A DNA stretch of 62,429 nucleotides, taken from assembly GCA_019429205.1 (NCBI GenBank), contig JAHYIT010000015.1, positions 1 through 62,429 of the forward strand, read 5' to 3'. The position numbers and the translations under genes are program-made. The DNA is from Mariniphaga sp. Lineage in GTDB: Bacteria > Bacteroidota > Bacteroidia > Bacteroidales > Prolixibacteraceae. The notes under the pieces are model-generated. The model searched no databases. It had not been told where the DNA came from and was given only the letters and a program-made list of their open reading frames with translations. Positions 18,201 through 28,700 of the stretch are shown here, one piece after another. Each line of letters opens with the position of its first letter. Position 1 is the first letter of the stretch.

Positions 18201-20037
18201 CTTCCTGTAAAACAACAGTTATTATGGCATCCTCTTCCTGAATGTTGGCGATAACATCCTGTTTTTCCTGAATCCCTTCGAGGCGACTTTCCACCTCAGC
18301 AGCTACCAAATCGGTTGCTTCGAGGGTGGCACCAGTGGGCATGGTAACATAAACGGAAAAACGTGTCTCTTCCACTTCCTCAAGGGTGTTCACACTTATG
18401 GCCAGCACAATAAATACTGTAATAAAAAACAGTACTATGGCTCCTACAACAGTTGCAGCGGGAGCACGCATACTGGCTTTTAACAGCAAAATATAAATTT
18501 GAATGATGCGGTTATTGGTGGTTACTTTTTCATAAAAAATATTGTGCGACGATTCCCTTTTCAGCAGAAAATGAGCTGCCATGGGAATAAGCAAAAGCGC
18601 AACAAACAACGATACCGTTAGTGTGGAAATGATAGAAACACCTACGTGGTTCCCCAGCAGTTTAATCATGTATTCGGAAGAAAAAAGGAAGGGCAGAAAA
18701 ACCGTAACCGTAGTTAATGTGGCTGCCACAATGGAACGCCAGACTTCAGTAGTTCCCTGAACTACTGCTTTATCGGGATCGAACCGCTTCCCGGAAAGCC
18801 GGTAAATGTTTTCGAGCACAACCACGCTGTTGTCGAGCAACATTCCAATGGCCAGCACCAGCCCAACCAGTGTTAAACTGTTGATGGAAACATTAAAGGC
18901 ATAAAACAGGTTAAATGCCGTGAAAACTGAAACCGGAATGGCCAGGGCAATGATGGAAACAATTTTAAGGTTTTTCAGAAAAATCCATAAAACAAAAATG
19001 GCAAGCAGTCCGCCAACCAGCGCCAGGTTCATAATCTGGTCGATATTTTTTTCCATGGTTTCAGCCAGGTTGGTCTGAACCACCATCTCTACATCTTTTG
19101 GCGCAAGTTTTTCATTCAGCGCTCCAATACGTTCCTGTACTTTTCCCGAAAGCTCAATGAGGTTCGCCTGCGAGTCGCTGACCAGCATAATGGAAACGGC
19201 ATCCAAACCGTTTACGCGGCTGATACTTTCTTCTTCTTTCACCCCAAAAAATACGTCGGCAACGTTTTTCAGGTAAATTGGCCCTTCGGCAACAATAATG
19301 TTTTCAATATCGGTTACCTTGTTATACTCGGCAGTTACATGCACAAAGTATTGTTTCTGGCTTTCGTGCAGGTAACCTGCAAAAGTTCGGTTTGCCGAGT
19401 TTGAGTTAATGGCATTTCTGATTTGCGCCGGTGTAATATTGTAAGCATCGCAGGCAGCTTTGTCGTATGTAATTTCAATAGAACGCTCTTTTCCGCCAAA
19501 AATGGTAACAGAAGCAATTCCGTCAATATTTTCAAGTTCGGCTGCAATTTCCTGGTCCACAATATTCCGAAGACGGTCTGTGCCCCCGCTTCCCCTCACC
19601 TGAATCTCCATAAACTGGTTGGACAGTTGTTGTATATCCACCCGGTTGACCGAAACAACAAAGTTTTCGTCGAGGTTATCGGCAGCCTGGTTAATCTTTT
19701 CCTGAAGTTTCAGAAACGTATATTTGAAATTGACGTTTTGATTGAAATTAACCTGGATGGATGCCGAACGGTTATTCATAAAAGTTTCTATACTTTCAAT
19801 ACCTTCCATGGTTCCGATGGCTCCCTCTATGGGGATTACCGCCTGGTTTTCCATGTAGGCCGGATCAACCTCAATACGTGAGTTGATCTGGACAAAAAGC
19901 ATGGGAAGTTCTGCATTGGGCATAAGCTCAACCGGCAGTTGCTTATAAGAAACATACCCCAAAAGGGTAAGTCCTGTAAACAACATGCTGATGAGTACTT
20001 TTCTGTTTATTATAAAATTCATTCTATTTTCTTGCAA
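15295..20037 (-). CDS. RND efflux permease fused to an ABC ATPase domain
   Basis: This is a 1580-residue, single-frame protein. Residues 1-1035 are a full AcrB-type RND permease with 12 expected helices, two periplasmic porter halves and the TM4 relay segment IGMLLDNSVVVLENIY, where one of AcrB's two aspartates is Asn. Residues about 1040-1290 add several extra membrane helices. Residues about 1295-1535 are an ABC ATPase with Walker A GPNGAGKST (1322-1330), signature SGG from S1423, Walker B with D1446 and E1447, and a switch histidine (FSTHI). No stop or shift lies between the parts. The ATPase resembles the separate ATPase at 29111-30004 (shared RERIRFRNLL- and DISS-type motifs), suggesting duplication and fusion. 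It overlaps the first RND gene by 14 bases; a start at 20022 is also possible. Confidence 0.9.
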   Translation of the reverse strand: MQENRMNFIINRKVLISMLFTGLTLLGYVSYKQLPVELMPNAELPMLFVQINSRIEVDPAYMENQAVIPIEGAIGTMEGIESIETFMNNRSASIQVNFNQNVNFKYTFLKLQEKINQAADNLDENFVVSVNRVDIQQLSNQFMEIQVRGSGGTDRLRNIVDQEIAAELENIDGIASVTIFGGKERSIEITYDKAACDAYNITPAQIRNAINSNSANRTFAGYLHESQKQYFVHVTAEYNKVTDIENIIVAEGPIYLKNVADVFFGVKEEESISRVNGLDAVSIMLVSDSQANLIELSGKVQERIGALNEKLAPKDVEMVVQTNLAETMEKNIDQIMNLALVGGLLAIFVLWIFLKNLKIVSIIALAIPVSVFTAFNLFYAFNVSINSLTLVGLVLAIGMLLDNSVVVLENIYRLSGKRFDPDKAVVQGTTEVWRSIVAATLTTVTVFLPFLFSSEYMIKLLGNHVGVSIISTLTVSLFVALLLIPMAAHFLLKRESSHNIFYEKVTTNNRIIQIYILLLKASMRAPAATVVGAIVLFFITVFIVLAISVNTLEEVEETRFSVYVTMPTGATLEATDLVAAEVESRLEGIQEKQDVIANIQEEDAIITVVLQEDYKKINKRSIAEIKSEVEGLVNNIAQAEISLTAPASSARFRGGGSGGGGAGMENFSRFLGIGTNRERIVIKGEDFDAMRGVAEDLQYFIENLESIRSVNISVARNRPELHLYFNQLLLTEFGLNMNNIASELGSFTREFTSGVNFKQGTEEYEIIIKEKLTGEEEEREKNIDDLRRMKVSNNQGATYDLQDIADLVYADGMASITRVNQEKQIELFYRFAQEAEQSKDLLEAYRLELDQVVSNYKMPAGVAIEVIHEEDQFSEFYFLIGAAFLLILMILASVFESLTTPIVLMFSVPLAAIGSFIALIFTGNSLFNANTLTGFLILLGVVVNNGIILIDYTNILRKRGYRKSRALMTAGLSRVRPILITAITTIVAMLPLAMGQSEYVGAIGAPFAITVIGGLAVSTVLTLVFVPTLYFGMENAVNWLKSLHWSLKVLQLVLFVVATLYIYFEVDSFVWKLLGFMMVVILIPGVTAFVLTSLRKASSKVVDEKEQIRIVIQKLVKIYDRDNRFVREWKAGIKIRERAGLLRDYKHLRDFYDLIWQIPLFGFLVFFTFFYVNSNVWMWIMSHFVYFFLFVLYVPLAQVLANRLEYTKNPIYQKINRIVRNMVFWGVPALFLFIFFRNWDNLGMVIFVGIIWTLLLVIYSSGEYIHRKNLNIARIEGRFSALRRAYFTMVRQIPIIGKHKVPFRALNGVSLEIRTGMFGLLGPNGAGKSTMMRIICGILEQSYGKIWINGLDTQKHREELQGLIGYLPQAFGTYENMSAWEFLDYQAILKGIKDVNTRNERLDYVLKNVHLFDRKDDKIGSFSGGMKQRIGIAQILLNLPRILVVDEPTAGLDPRERIRFRNLLVELSRERIVIFSTHIIEDISSSCNQVAVINRGDLKYYGTPNAMVKMGEGFVWQMTLPAKEFDSFSNKQLIVHHMREGDNIKIRVLAKEKPSENAVPASPHLEDAYLCLLKDFAKNV

Positions 20038-23000
20038 ACAAGGTTTTTATCCTGTCCAAAATATCGTAAACACAAGGAATAACTACCAGCGTTAAAAGTG
20101 TGGATGTTACCAACCCCCCAATAACTGCCAGTGCCATGGGCGAACGCAGCGAAGCGCTTTCACCAAACCCAAAAGTTAAGGGCAACAAGGCAAGTATTGT
20201 GGTTAAACTGGTCATTATAATGGGCCTTATACGTTGTTGTCCGGCTTGTAAAATGGCATCCCTTCTTGTATTCCCCTCGCGGATAAGCTGGTTTATGCGG
20301 TCAACCAAAATAATGGAGTTGTTAACAGCAATTCCGGCCAGCATTATTATGCCGATAAGCGCCATAATGTTGAGGGTTTTTCCCAAAGCGAAAAAGATGA
20401 TGATACTACCAACAACCGCCAGCGGAATGGTAAGCAGAATGGTAAACGGGTGAATGAGCGATTCGAATTGCGATGCCATTACCATGTAAACCAGAATTAC
20501 CGACAGTAGAAGTGCAAATCCGAGGCTGCTCATTGATTCCTGCCTTTTTTCTTCTTCGCCGGTAACTAAAATCCTGTAATTTAGCGGCAATTCAATGGAT
20601 GCAGTTTCCTGCCTGATGTTATTCGCTATATGTTCCAAAGCAAGCCCTTTATCCATTTGTGCAGTAACCCGGCCAATACGGTTTTGGTTTTTCCGCAGAA
20701 TTTCTTTTGGCGAAACACCAAAGGTAATATCTGCAATTTCGCTTAGCCTGAATACCTGATTGCCAGAGCTGATGGTGAGATTGTAAATTTCATTCAACCC
20801 TTTTTCAGGAACTTTTATGGTGATATCACGCATTTCTCCTGATTTTTCCATTTGTCCGGCATTTTTTCCCTCCAACTGGTCCTGGATTTGCGAAATTACA
20901 GTATTGATATCAAGGTTGTACATTCCGGCCCTGATGCGGTCAATATGCACTTCAACCTCTGGTGCACCTTCTTCCGTTGAAGTTTGAATGTTAAACAACC
21001 CTTCGATGTTCATCATCTGTTCTTTCACCTGGTTTAGTACCGCTTCAATTTCGTCGAGTTCTTCGCCTCTTACTTCCACAACAACCGGGGCTTCTTCAGT
21101 TCCCAGAATGGATTTCAGCGCACTTTGCTCTTCGGCATAACTGATTTCAAGACCAGGAATATTGGCTGTGAGGTTATCCATGGTTTCAATAACCTGGCCG
21201 GTTGTTATGGCGGCATCTTCTTTTAAAATGACCTTTATTTGAGCTGTGTTTTCGCCTTGAAAAACAGCTGTGGCATCACCTAAAATACTGGTTGATGGTC
21301 CTGAGTGTGAATATATTTTATCCAGGTTTTCGCCTAAATATTCAGTAAGAATTGATTCAATATTTTGAACCGTAGATTCAGTTCGAACCAGTTTTGTACC
21401 TTCCTGCATTTTCAGGTTCATGGTAAATTCGCGGGTTTCGGTTTTGGGCATAAATTCTGTACCAATAAGCGGAACCAGCATAAACGAACCTATTACCACC
21501 AAAGTGGTTACAATAACTACCACCCATTTCACTTTCAGTAATTTATCGAGAAACCGGCTGTACCCGCCCATTTTCACCGAACTTTTTTTAGCAGGTGCTT
21601 TTTTGTTTTTATAAAAACGGTGATAGAGTGCCGGAATTACAAAAATGGCCACGAATAAAGATGAAACAAGCGAAAATGCCACGGTCCAGGCCTGGTCTTT
21701 GAACAACTCGCCCGATGCACCGTGCAGGTAAACAATTGGCAGGAAAACAACGATGGTTGTAAGCGTTGAAGCTGTAATGGCACCTCCCACTTCTGCGGTT
21801 CCGTTAACAGCTGCATCTTTTACACTCATTCCGTTTTCGTGGTTTCGGAAAATATTTTCGAGCACAACAATCGCGTTGTCAACCAGCATACCTGCGCCCA
21901 GTGCCAGGCCTCCCAATGTCATGATATTGATGGTGAGGTTGTTAAAGTACATTAGGTTGAACGTGGCAATAATGGAAATTGGAATGGCAATACTTACAAT
22001 GAGTGTGGTACCCAAACGGCGGAGGAACAGGAAAAGCACAAACACGGCCAGTAAAATACCAAGCAATGCTGTGTTTTGAACTTCGCCAATGGCACTGCTG
22101 ATAAAACGGCCCTGGTTGGTTACCTGTTGCAGGTTGTAACCGGGCAGTGCTCTTTCAATGTTTACCAGCGCTTCATTTATCTGTTCCACTGCTTTTACGG
22201 TGTTGAATTTGGTTTCTTTGTAAATGGACAGGCCAACACACCTTTCGCCATTGAAATGCACAATATTGGCAGGTTTTTTATTTGCAAGGGAAACCGTGGC
22301 CACATCACGCAGAAAAACCGGAGCCATTTCAACACGCGGGCGCCCTTCAGCTTCAAGCCGTGTGGCTTTGTAGCCTACAATAAGGTTTTCAAAATCTTCC
22401 AAATTGTTGAGCAACCGAACACCTTTTACAATGTATTGCAGGCCCATTTCACTGATACGGCCTCCTGAAACATTCCGGTTAAAATTCTGAATGCGTGAGC
22501 TAACCTCATCAAGGGAAAGACCCTGTGCTTCGAGCCGGTAATGGTCGGTATTTATAATTACTTCGCTTTCTTCTTGTCCCGAAAGTTCAACTTCTGCCAC
22601 ACCTTCCAAACGAACCAGTTCGTTGCGGATGTAATTTTCCGCAACTTTTCGGATTTCGTTCATGTCGGTAATTTCGCTGTGCTTAACAGCAATAAGCATA
22701 ACCGGTGCAGTATTGGGGTCGTGCTGGGTAATGCGCAGATCGTCAATGTCGGCATTTTGTGTCAGCGAATTCAACGCTTTTTGCAAGTCGAGGAAAGCCT
22801 CGTCCATATCTTTGTTCCAGGCATATTCTACCGTAATTTGTGCTGTACCAACCCGGGTAATGGAAGAAACCTGAATCACATCTGACTGACGAATGGCCAG
22901 CGCTTCAATGTTTTCAACAAACTGTTTTTCCATTTCCTCCGGTGGCCGCTCGCCCGATTTTATTTCCACGAAAATACGGGGCGAGTTCAAATCGGGGAAC

Positions 23001-23110
23001 AGGTCAACCCCCAGCTTGTCAAACGAAATGTAGCCCAGGAGGATTACTCCAAGGACAATCATTAGGATAGTAACCGGGTAATTGACAGAAAATTGGGTTA
23101 ATTTCTTCAT
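20024..23110 (-). CDS. RND efflux permease
   Basis: This 1028-residue protein has the usual RND length. It shows the N-terminal helix (FSVNYPVTILMIVLGVILLG), two periplasmic domains and the TM4 segment LGAGMLVDNAIVVLENIFRN, with a single acidic relay residue (D-N in place of D-D). The terminal helices carry RPIIMTSLTTILALLPL. RND pumps move substrates from the inner leaflet or periplasm using the proton gradient and work as trimers with an adaptor and a TolC channel, both encoded just upstream. With the second RND gene it may form a heterotrimer, as MdtB and MdtC do. Confidence 0.93.
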   Translation of the reverse strand: MKKLTQFSVNYPVTILMIVLGVILLGYISFDKLGVDLFPDLNSPRIFVEIKSGERPPEEMEKQFVENIEALAIRQSDVIQVSSITRVGTAQITVEYAWNKDMDEAFLDLQKALNSLTQNADIDDLRITQHDPNTAPVMLIAVKHSEITDMNEIRKVAENYIRNELVRLEGVAEVELSGQEESEVIINTDHYRLEAQGLSLDEVSSRIQNFNRNVSGGRISEMGLQYIVKGVRLLNNLEDFENLIVGYKATRLEAEGRPRVEMAPVFLRDVATVSLANKKPANIVHFNGERCVGLSIYKETKFNTVKAVEQINEALVNIERALPGYNLQQVTNQGRFISSAIGEVQNTALLGILLAVFVLFLFLRRLGTTLIVSIAIPISIIATFNLMYFNNLTINIMTLGGLALGAGMLVDNAIVVLENIFRNHENGMSVKDAAVNGTAEVGGAITASTLTTIVVFLPIVYLHGASGELFKDQAWTVAFSLVSSLFVAIFVIPALYHRFYKNKKAPAKKSSVKMGGYSRFLDKLLKVKWVVVIVTTLVVIGSFMLVPLIGTEFMPKTETREFTMNLKMQEGTKLVRTESTVQNIESILTEYLGENLDKIYSHSGPSTSILGDATAVFQGENTAQIKVILKEDAAITTGQVIETMDNLTANIPGLEISYAEEQSALKSILGTEEAPVVVEVRGEELDEIEAVLNQVKEQMMNIEGLFNIQTSTEEGAPEVEVHIDRIRAGMYNLDINTVISQIQDQLEGKNAGQMEKSGEMRDITIKVPEKGLNEIYNLTISSGNQVFRLSEIADITFGVSPKEILRKNQNRIGRVTAQMDKGLALEHIANNIRQETASIELPLNYRILVTGEEEKRQESMSSLGFALLLSVILVYMVMASQFESLIHPFTILLTIPLAVVGSIIIFFALGKTLNIMALIGIIMLAGIAVNNSIILVDRINQLIREGNTRRDAILQAGQQRIRPIIMTSLTTILALLPLTFGFGESASLRSPMALAVIGGLVTSTLLTLVVIPCVYDILDRIKTLFARK

Positions 23111-23144
23111 TTTAAATAATTTCTAATGATTTTCCGGTATGCTC

Positions 23145-24203
23145 CTAACGGATAATCCGAACTTTGGAATTGTCGCGAAGTGTTTCAAATCCTTTAATAA
23201 TGAGCCGGTCGTTTAACGAAAGACCTTCGGTTACTTCAACAAAATTCTGGTTTTCCAGACCGGTTGTAATTCGGCGATTGTCGGCTGCGCTGTTTCGTCC
23301 TACAATAAATACATATTTACCCCGGCCTCCGGTTAAAATAACATTTTTTGGAATTACAATGGTGCTGTCTTTCCTGGCTGTGATGATGTCAGCTTTAACA
23401 AACATTCCCGGGCGTAATTTCAGGTCAGAATTTAAAACTTCAATTTTACCTGAAAAAGTCCGTGTTTCAGTGCTAATTGCTGGTGAAAGCTCTGAAACCT
23501 TTCCCCTGATTGTATCTTCCGGAAGTGTGTAATTGGTTACCAAAACTTCTTGTCCCAGCTTCAGTTCTGCAATATTTTTTTCGGGCAGGTTAATATTCAT
23601 GAACATTTGATTGTAGCTCATAAGCGTAACCATGGGCGAACCTTGTGCCACCCGAACCCCGTTGGTATAATATGGCAAATCAACAATTACACCTGAAAAA
23701 GGAGCCTTTACACTCATTTTGGTCATTTGAATCCGGGCATTTTCGAAATTGTACTGCGCATTGGTTTTTGAAACTTCTGAATTCCTTAATTCACGCAGGG
23801 TAACACCACCCTTTTCATACAAAGACTTTTGCTTTTCGTATTCCTGCTCCGAAATTTCGAGGTTCAGTTTAACGGCATCCATTGCCAGGTTATTCACATA
23901 TTCCTCGTTTTCGAACTTAATAATGGTTTGGCCTTTGTTTACCCGGTCGCCCAGTTTAAAAGTTCTGCCTGTTACCGGATTCGTTTGAAGATAATAATCG
24001 CCGGCCATTTCTGAATTTAAAGCCACTTCAGCTGTGGCATTTACTGTGCCTGTAGTGCTGATAAATTGTTCGATGCTCTGAAGACGTATATCTTCAACAG
24101 AAACCGGAACAGCCAGTTCGCTGCTCTCTGACTGGGTTTGCTGGTTGCATGCAACAGCTAAAGCAACCAGAATAATTAGCGGGAAGAATTTAATATTTTT
24201 CAT
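23145..24203 (-). CDS. RND periplasmic adaptor (membrane-fusion protein)
   Basis: This is a 352-residue lipoprotein (FFPLIILVALAVACNQQ, lipobox cysteine at residue 19). It has the adaptor order of barrel-lipoyl-hairpin-lipoyl-barrel: the lipoyl half LGDRVNKGQTIIKFEN, a short alpha-hairpin (LEISEQEYEKQKSLYEKGG), VKAPFSGVIVDLPYYTNGV, and the beta-barrel region (LRPGMFVKADIITARKDS). It bridges the RND permease to the TolC channel. It lies 34 bases upstream of the first RND gene and 21 bases downstream of the TolC gene. Confidence 0.92.
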   Translation of the reverse strand: MKNIKFFPLIILVALAVACNQQTQSESSELAVPVSVEDIRLQSIEQFISTTGTVNATAEVALNSEMAGDYYLQTNPVTGRTFKLGDRVNKGQTIIKFENEEYVNNLAMDAVKLNLEISEQEYEKQKSLYEKGGVTLRELRNSEVSKTNAQYNFENARIQMTKMSVKAPFSGVIVDLPYYTNGVRVAQGSPMVTLMSYNQMFMNINLPEKNIAELKLGQEVLVTNYTLPEDTIRGKVSELSPAISTETRTFSGKIEVLNSDLKLRPGMFVKADIITARKDSTIVIPKNVILTGGRGKYVFIVGRNSAADNRRITTGLENQNFVEVTEGLSLNDRLIIKGFETLRDNSKVRIIR

Positions 24204-24224
24204 TTTTAAACTGTTTTTTCTGAA

Positions 24225-25697
24225 TTAGTTGTTTTGTTTTAAATATAAGTCGGCAGGAATGATGGGTTCATTGTTTTCGAAGTCGAAGAGACTTTGAATT
24301 TTCAGATTGAGCAACTCAATTTTATAATTAATAAGCGCCTGAGCATAAGCTATTTTTCGTTCCGAAAGCTGAGTTTGGTACAAGTTGAGATCCATACCTG
24401 TGAGGTCGCCGTTTTCGTATCGCTCCTGGTTAATTTCGTAAGTTAGTTCTGCATTGGTTTGGCTTTGCTCGGCAATGGCAATTTGGTTAAGTTGGTTTTG
24501 CAAATTGCGGAATGCCTGCCTGATTCCAATGATTATCTGATTCTGCTCGTCGGTATAATTGAGTTTTTGCGATTCAATGGCTGCTTCCTGGGCGGCAATC
24601 CGTGCTTTTTTCTCGCCCCAGTCGAACAGCGGAATGTTAAAACTGATACCCACCGAGGGACTGTTGGTTGGTGCATCAAAAATCTGGTTGAGATTCCGGT
24701 TATCGCCCGAAATACCCAAACGCAGGTTTACATCTCCTCTGAACTCATTTAAGGACTTGGTGCGGATGAGGTCGAACTGACTTGATTCAATATCGATTTC
24801 CCTTTGGCGAAGTTCCATGCGCGACTCCAGGCCGGTTTCAATGGCTTTATCCAAATCAACCGGAACCGGATTGGCCGACACATCGGCAAGGATGGAGAAG
24901 TCAGTATATAGATTCATTCCCAGGTAAAGTTTCAGTTGGTCTTTTGCATTTTCAAAAGCCACCTCCCGGTCTTGCAGAGATGACTTTGAAGTGGCCAGGT
25001 TGAGTTCGGCCTGGTACAATTCTTCCATGGCTGCAAGTCCGGCATCCACTTTGTTTTTTATGATTTCGTAGCTTTTTTGGGTATTGGACAATTCTTCCCG
25101 GGCTATGTTCAGATTCATCTGAGTCATATAAACATTGTAAAAGAATTGGGTCACATTCCTTTCCATATTCAGTCTTTGCATAACATACCCGAGGTTGGCG
25201 TTTTCAAAGTTCAGTTCAAGTTCTTTTAACTCCAGTCTTTGCCGGTTGTAAGTAAAAAGCGGCTGATTAAAATTAAGGTACAGGTTATTGTAAAAAACCT
25301 TGCTTTCAATATCAGAGGCATCAGAATAGCTGCTTTGCCAACCGAACTGATTAGTAAGAGAAACAGAACCATCAGTGAGCAGAATTGGCTGCACTACTCT
25401 GAACAGGGCATTGGTTTCAAAATTTTCGTTGGTGTACCATTGTGATACCCTGTTGTCGAATCGGCGGTTACGGCTGAAACCAATGGGAGCAACATCAAGA
25501 GAAAAGCGCGATTTTAATGCGGCCCTCTGCGCTTCGAGGTTCTTCTGAAACCGCTCGAGATTTAACAAAGATTGTTGCAAATCGGGGCTGCTGGTTTCGG
25601 CAATCTGAAATGCCCTGTCGAGGGTAAGAATTTCCTGAGCCTTAATTCCTGAAACGGATAAAAGGAACAGTGAAAGCAAAAAAATTATTTTTCGCAT
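24225..25697 (-). CDS. TolC-family outer-membrane channel
   Basis: This 490-residue protein has a signal peptide (IIFLLSLFLLSVSGIKAQ) and two repeats of the outer-membrane efflux protein domain, each a long coiled-coil pair (ARIAAQEAAIESQKLNYTDE in the second), with the conserved FNIPLFDWGEKKARI strand turn. It forms the trimeric exit duct for the adjacent RND pump. I chose the inner ATG at 25697 because the nine upstream residues (MKSFKKLNP) only lengthen the charged part of the signal; 25724 remains possible. Confidence 0.9.
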   Translation of the reverse strand: MRKIIFLLSLFLLSVSGIKAQEILTLDRAFQIAETSSPDLQQSLLNLERFQKNLEAQRAALKSRFSLDVAPIGFSRNRRFDNRVSQWYTNENFETNALFRVVQPILLTDGSVSLTNQFGWQSSYSDASDIESKVFYNNLYLNFNQPLFTYNRQRLELKELELNFENANLGYVMQRLNMERNVTQFFYNVYMTQMNLNIAREELSNTQKSYEIIKNKVDAGLAAMEELYQAELNLATSKSSLQDREVAFENAKDQLKLYLGMNLYTDFSILADVSANPVPVDLDKAIETGLESRMELRQREIDIESSQFDLIRTKSLNEFRGDVNLRLGISGDNRNLNQIFDAPTNSPSVGISFNIPLFDWGEKKARIAAQEAAIESQKLNYTDEQNQIIIGIRQAFRNLQNQLNQIAIAEQSQTNAELTYEINQERYENGDLTGMDLNLYQTQLSERKIAYAQALINYKIELLNLKIQSLFDFENNEPIIPADLYLKQNN

Positions 25698-25746
25698 TGG
25701 GTTTAATTTTTTAAACGACTTCATATTTCTGTTTTTTCTGTTTTAC

Positions 25747-28700
25747 TTACAATTTTACTAATCGTACGGCATCGGCAAATACCATCCGCGATTGCGATTT
25801 ATTGGTTAATTCGATAAGAGCCGTGTCGGGCACAAAGTAATATGAACCCAAGTGGTTCCATCCTTCTTCGGCACTTTGAATAGCCAGCGATTGTTCTTCT
25901 GTACCTTCATCACTGTATATAAAAAACTGGTATTCACCACTATCGTCATTTCCGCCGCGACCCATTCTCCGTGGTTTATACAAATGGTAATACACATCAT
26001 AATAACCGGCTTCCTCTATAAGTACGTGCCATTTGGCTTTCATGGAGCCGTCGCCTGCTTTAATGTAATGTGCAGAACGAACGTATTCACCAAAAAAGTC
26101 GGAATTTGTACTGGCAGTCCAGTTTGCCGGAGGCCGCCAATAGTTCATTCCCGAATATTTTTGTGCGTCTTCGGGGTCTTTTGCCAGCCATTTTTCAAGC
26201 AGGCTAATATTTTCTGTTACCGTAATTTCAAACTGCGGATCTTCATTGTCAACGATAAATTCTCCGGGCAGTTGTTTTCGCACCGGGATATCAGAAATGG
26301 TTTCACCGTCTTGCGGAATGGCCCGTGGATCTTCCTCCACATCGCGGAATCCTTCCATAATAACCTGCGGAATATTTTTTGATGTCATTGTGTTTACCAT
26401 TACCATCCTTGGGTCAGAATCAAACATGTAATTCACATCTTTTGTCTGTTGCGGCTCCAGGTACACCAGTTTGTTAATCATATCATCAGAGCCGCCGCCA
26501 CCTCCAAAACCTCTGCCTGGGCCACCCCCACCTCCCATTCTGAAAGTGAGTTTAACAATTCCTTCTGTATCAGAGAAATTCGTTATTTTCACTGAAACTT
26601 TGGTTTGCATCCGGTCACCGGTTTTTACTTTCACCGCTTTTATTGGGGAAAATAAATAGCCGGGAAGCGTTTTTGCCTTAAACCATTCATCCATCATAGG
26701 GATGAGTTGAACGCCGAATTTTTCATTTATAACCTGGTCAAATTGCTCAAATTCGATATTTTGAAAGCGGTATTCTCTAAGTATTTCGCGTAAAAAATCT
26801 TCAAATTCTTCCTGCCCGGCTTTCCACTGTACCATCGAAAATAATACTTCACCCTTTAGTTTTATTACATTGTCAATTATTTTTTTCTGCCTCGGGTCGG
26901 CCAGAATTTCTTCGAAAGTGCTGTCCTGCAGGGCAATGTTTGCTAGTTCGTCGTCGCTCATTCCCTGCATGTTACGCATCCATCCCGAGCGCATATCAGT
27001 TGACTGACTTTTTAAATAGGCTTCGAAAATGCGGTTGGTAATTGGCCATTGGTCAGAAATAATATTATTCTGGAAATTATACAGCATAGCAAAAATAAAA
27101 TACGGATTCGGAATTTCCTGCACGGAAAAATTTCCTCTGTTTCGCTGGAAATCGGCTGATTGTTCCCTGGTGAAAATTTGCATAAAGTCGTAAAGCAGAC
27201 GGATTTCCTTGTCTTTTTCCGTCATATTGCTATCGCCGCGTCTTCCCCGTCGTTCCATTCTTTTTTTGGAACCTTCAATATCGGCCTCGCGCAGCATATA
27301 TCCTTTTTCAGGAATCAGTACCTGTTCCGGCTGAATAAACTCCTGCCTGCCTGACCAAATGCGTTCGTATGTTTTAAACTGGGCCGGTACTTCAACAAGA
27401 AAGAGTCGTTTAAAGGCATATTCCAAATTATAGGTTCGTTCAAAATCGCCCATTCGCTCGTTGACCAACTGAGCCAGCGTATCCTTTGTTTCCGGAAATG
27501 CCTCAGTGAAAAAATCGTGTCCTTTTATATGCCAGATTCCATATTCCAGACTGTCGGTCATGATGTTTTTCTTTTCGTAATTTCCAATAGCCAACGATAA
27601 TTGTGTTAGCGGAACAGTATTTTTAAAAACGAATTGTCCTTCTGAAACTTTGGTTATTTCACCCTGCGATACAGGTTGGAGCCCCGGCTGGGTATTAACT
27701 TCCAGGCTGAAATTCATAAATTCCGGATGATTCCAGCTAACATCTTGGGTGCTGTAAGTTACTCCTGTTCTGGGGTACCAGTTTGCCTCTGGCGTTAACA
27801 AAACATATTTCGGCGTTAAAAAGGCATATCTTTTATCTACATTCAACACAAATTTTCCATACTTTTCAGTATGTTCTTCTTCCGGAATATCGAGGTAACA
27901 AAGTGTTTCATTTATTCTTCCGGAATAAGCAATTTCAACTTCAGCCTCCTGACCAGGCTGCAATGTAATATTTTCGCTGATTATGAGGTGATTTTTACGC
28001 TCGAAGGGTGTTTCTTGTCCGTTTAGTTTAATGCTTTGCACCAGCAACCCCTCATTTAGGCTGAAAATGAGTTTGTTAAGCGGTTCTTTATTGTTGTTTT
28101 TAACCGTTAGTTTTGAAACGGATTCAATACTGTTTCCATTGTGATTCAAAACAATAGCATTAGAAACTGTTGCAGGCAGTGGCTCCTTAACATAAGTGTT
28201 GTTTAAAGTAATGGCCTCATTTCGTAATGTTGCATTTGTTTTGAACTGGGTAATGTGCTGCCAGGCAAAATAACCACCTGATGCAAAAAACAGAATGGCA
28301 AAAACCAATGAAAACCAGGTCATGGATTCTGACTGGGGTAGTCGTTTCAAAAGGAAGATAGTCATAAAAATAAAACTGATACCCAGCGAGAAATATATTC
28401 CGCGGTGAATGAGCACTTTTCCCATGTTGCCCATTCCGGCAATGTCTGAAATTAACATGGGAATATTAAAAGCCATGTAATCGAAAATGTAATAAAACTT
28501 GTCTTCGAGCAAAAACAAGGTGATTCCGATATATCCCAAAATGAGTACAAATGTGATGGCCTGGTTTCGGATAACACTCATCAGTAAAAACGAAAGCCCC
28601 ATAATAAAAACCAGGGTTGGAACGCTGATAAGTACCAGGTAAATTCCGTAAGATTCCCAGTTTATGGTTGTTTGCTGCGAAAGCATGTTAAAAATAAGGG

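Noticed and set aside
15295-20037. The RND-ABC fusion as an assembly error or two genes read as one
   Set aside because: The frame is continuous, the linker holds plausible membrane helices, and the fused ATPase is followed three bases later by a matching permease. Only reads or homologues could overturn this.
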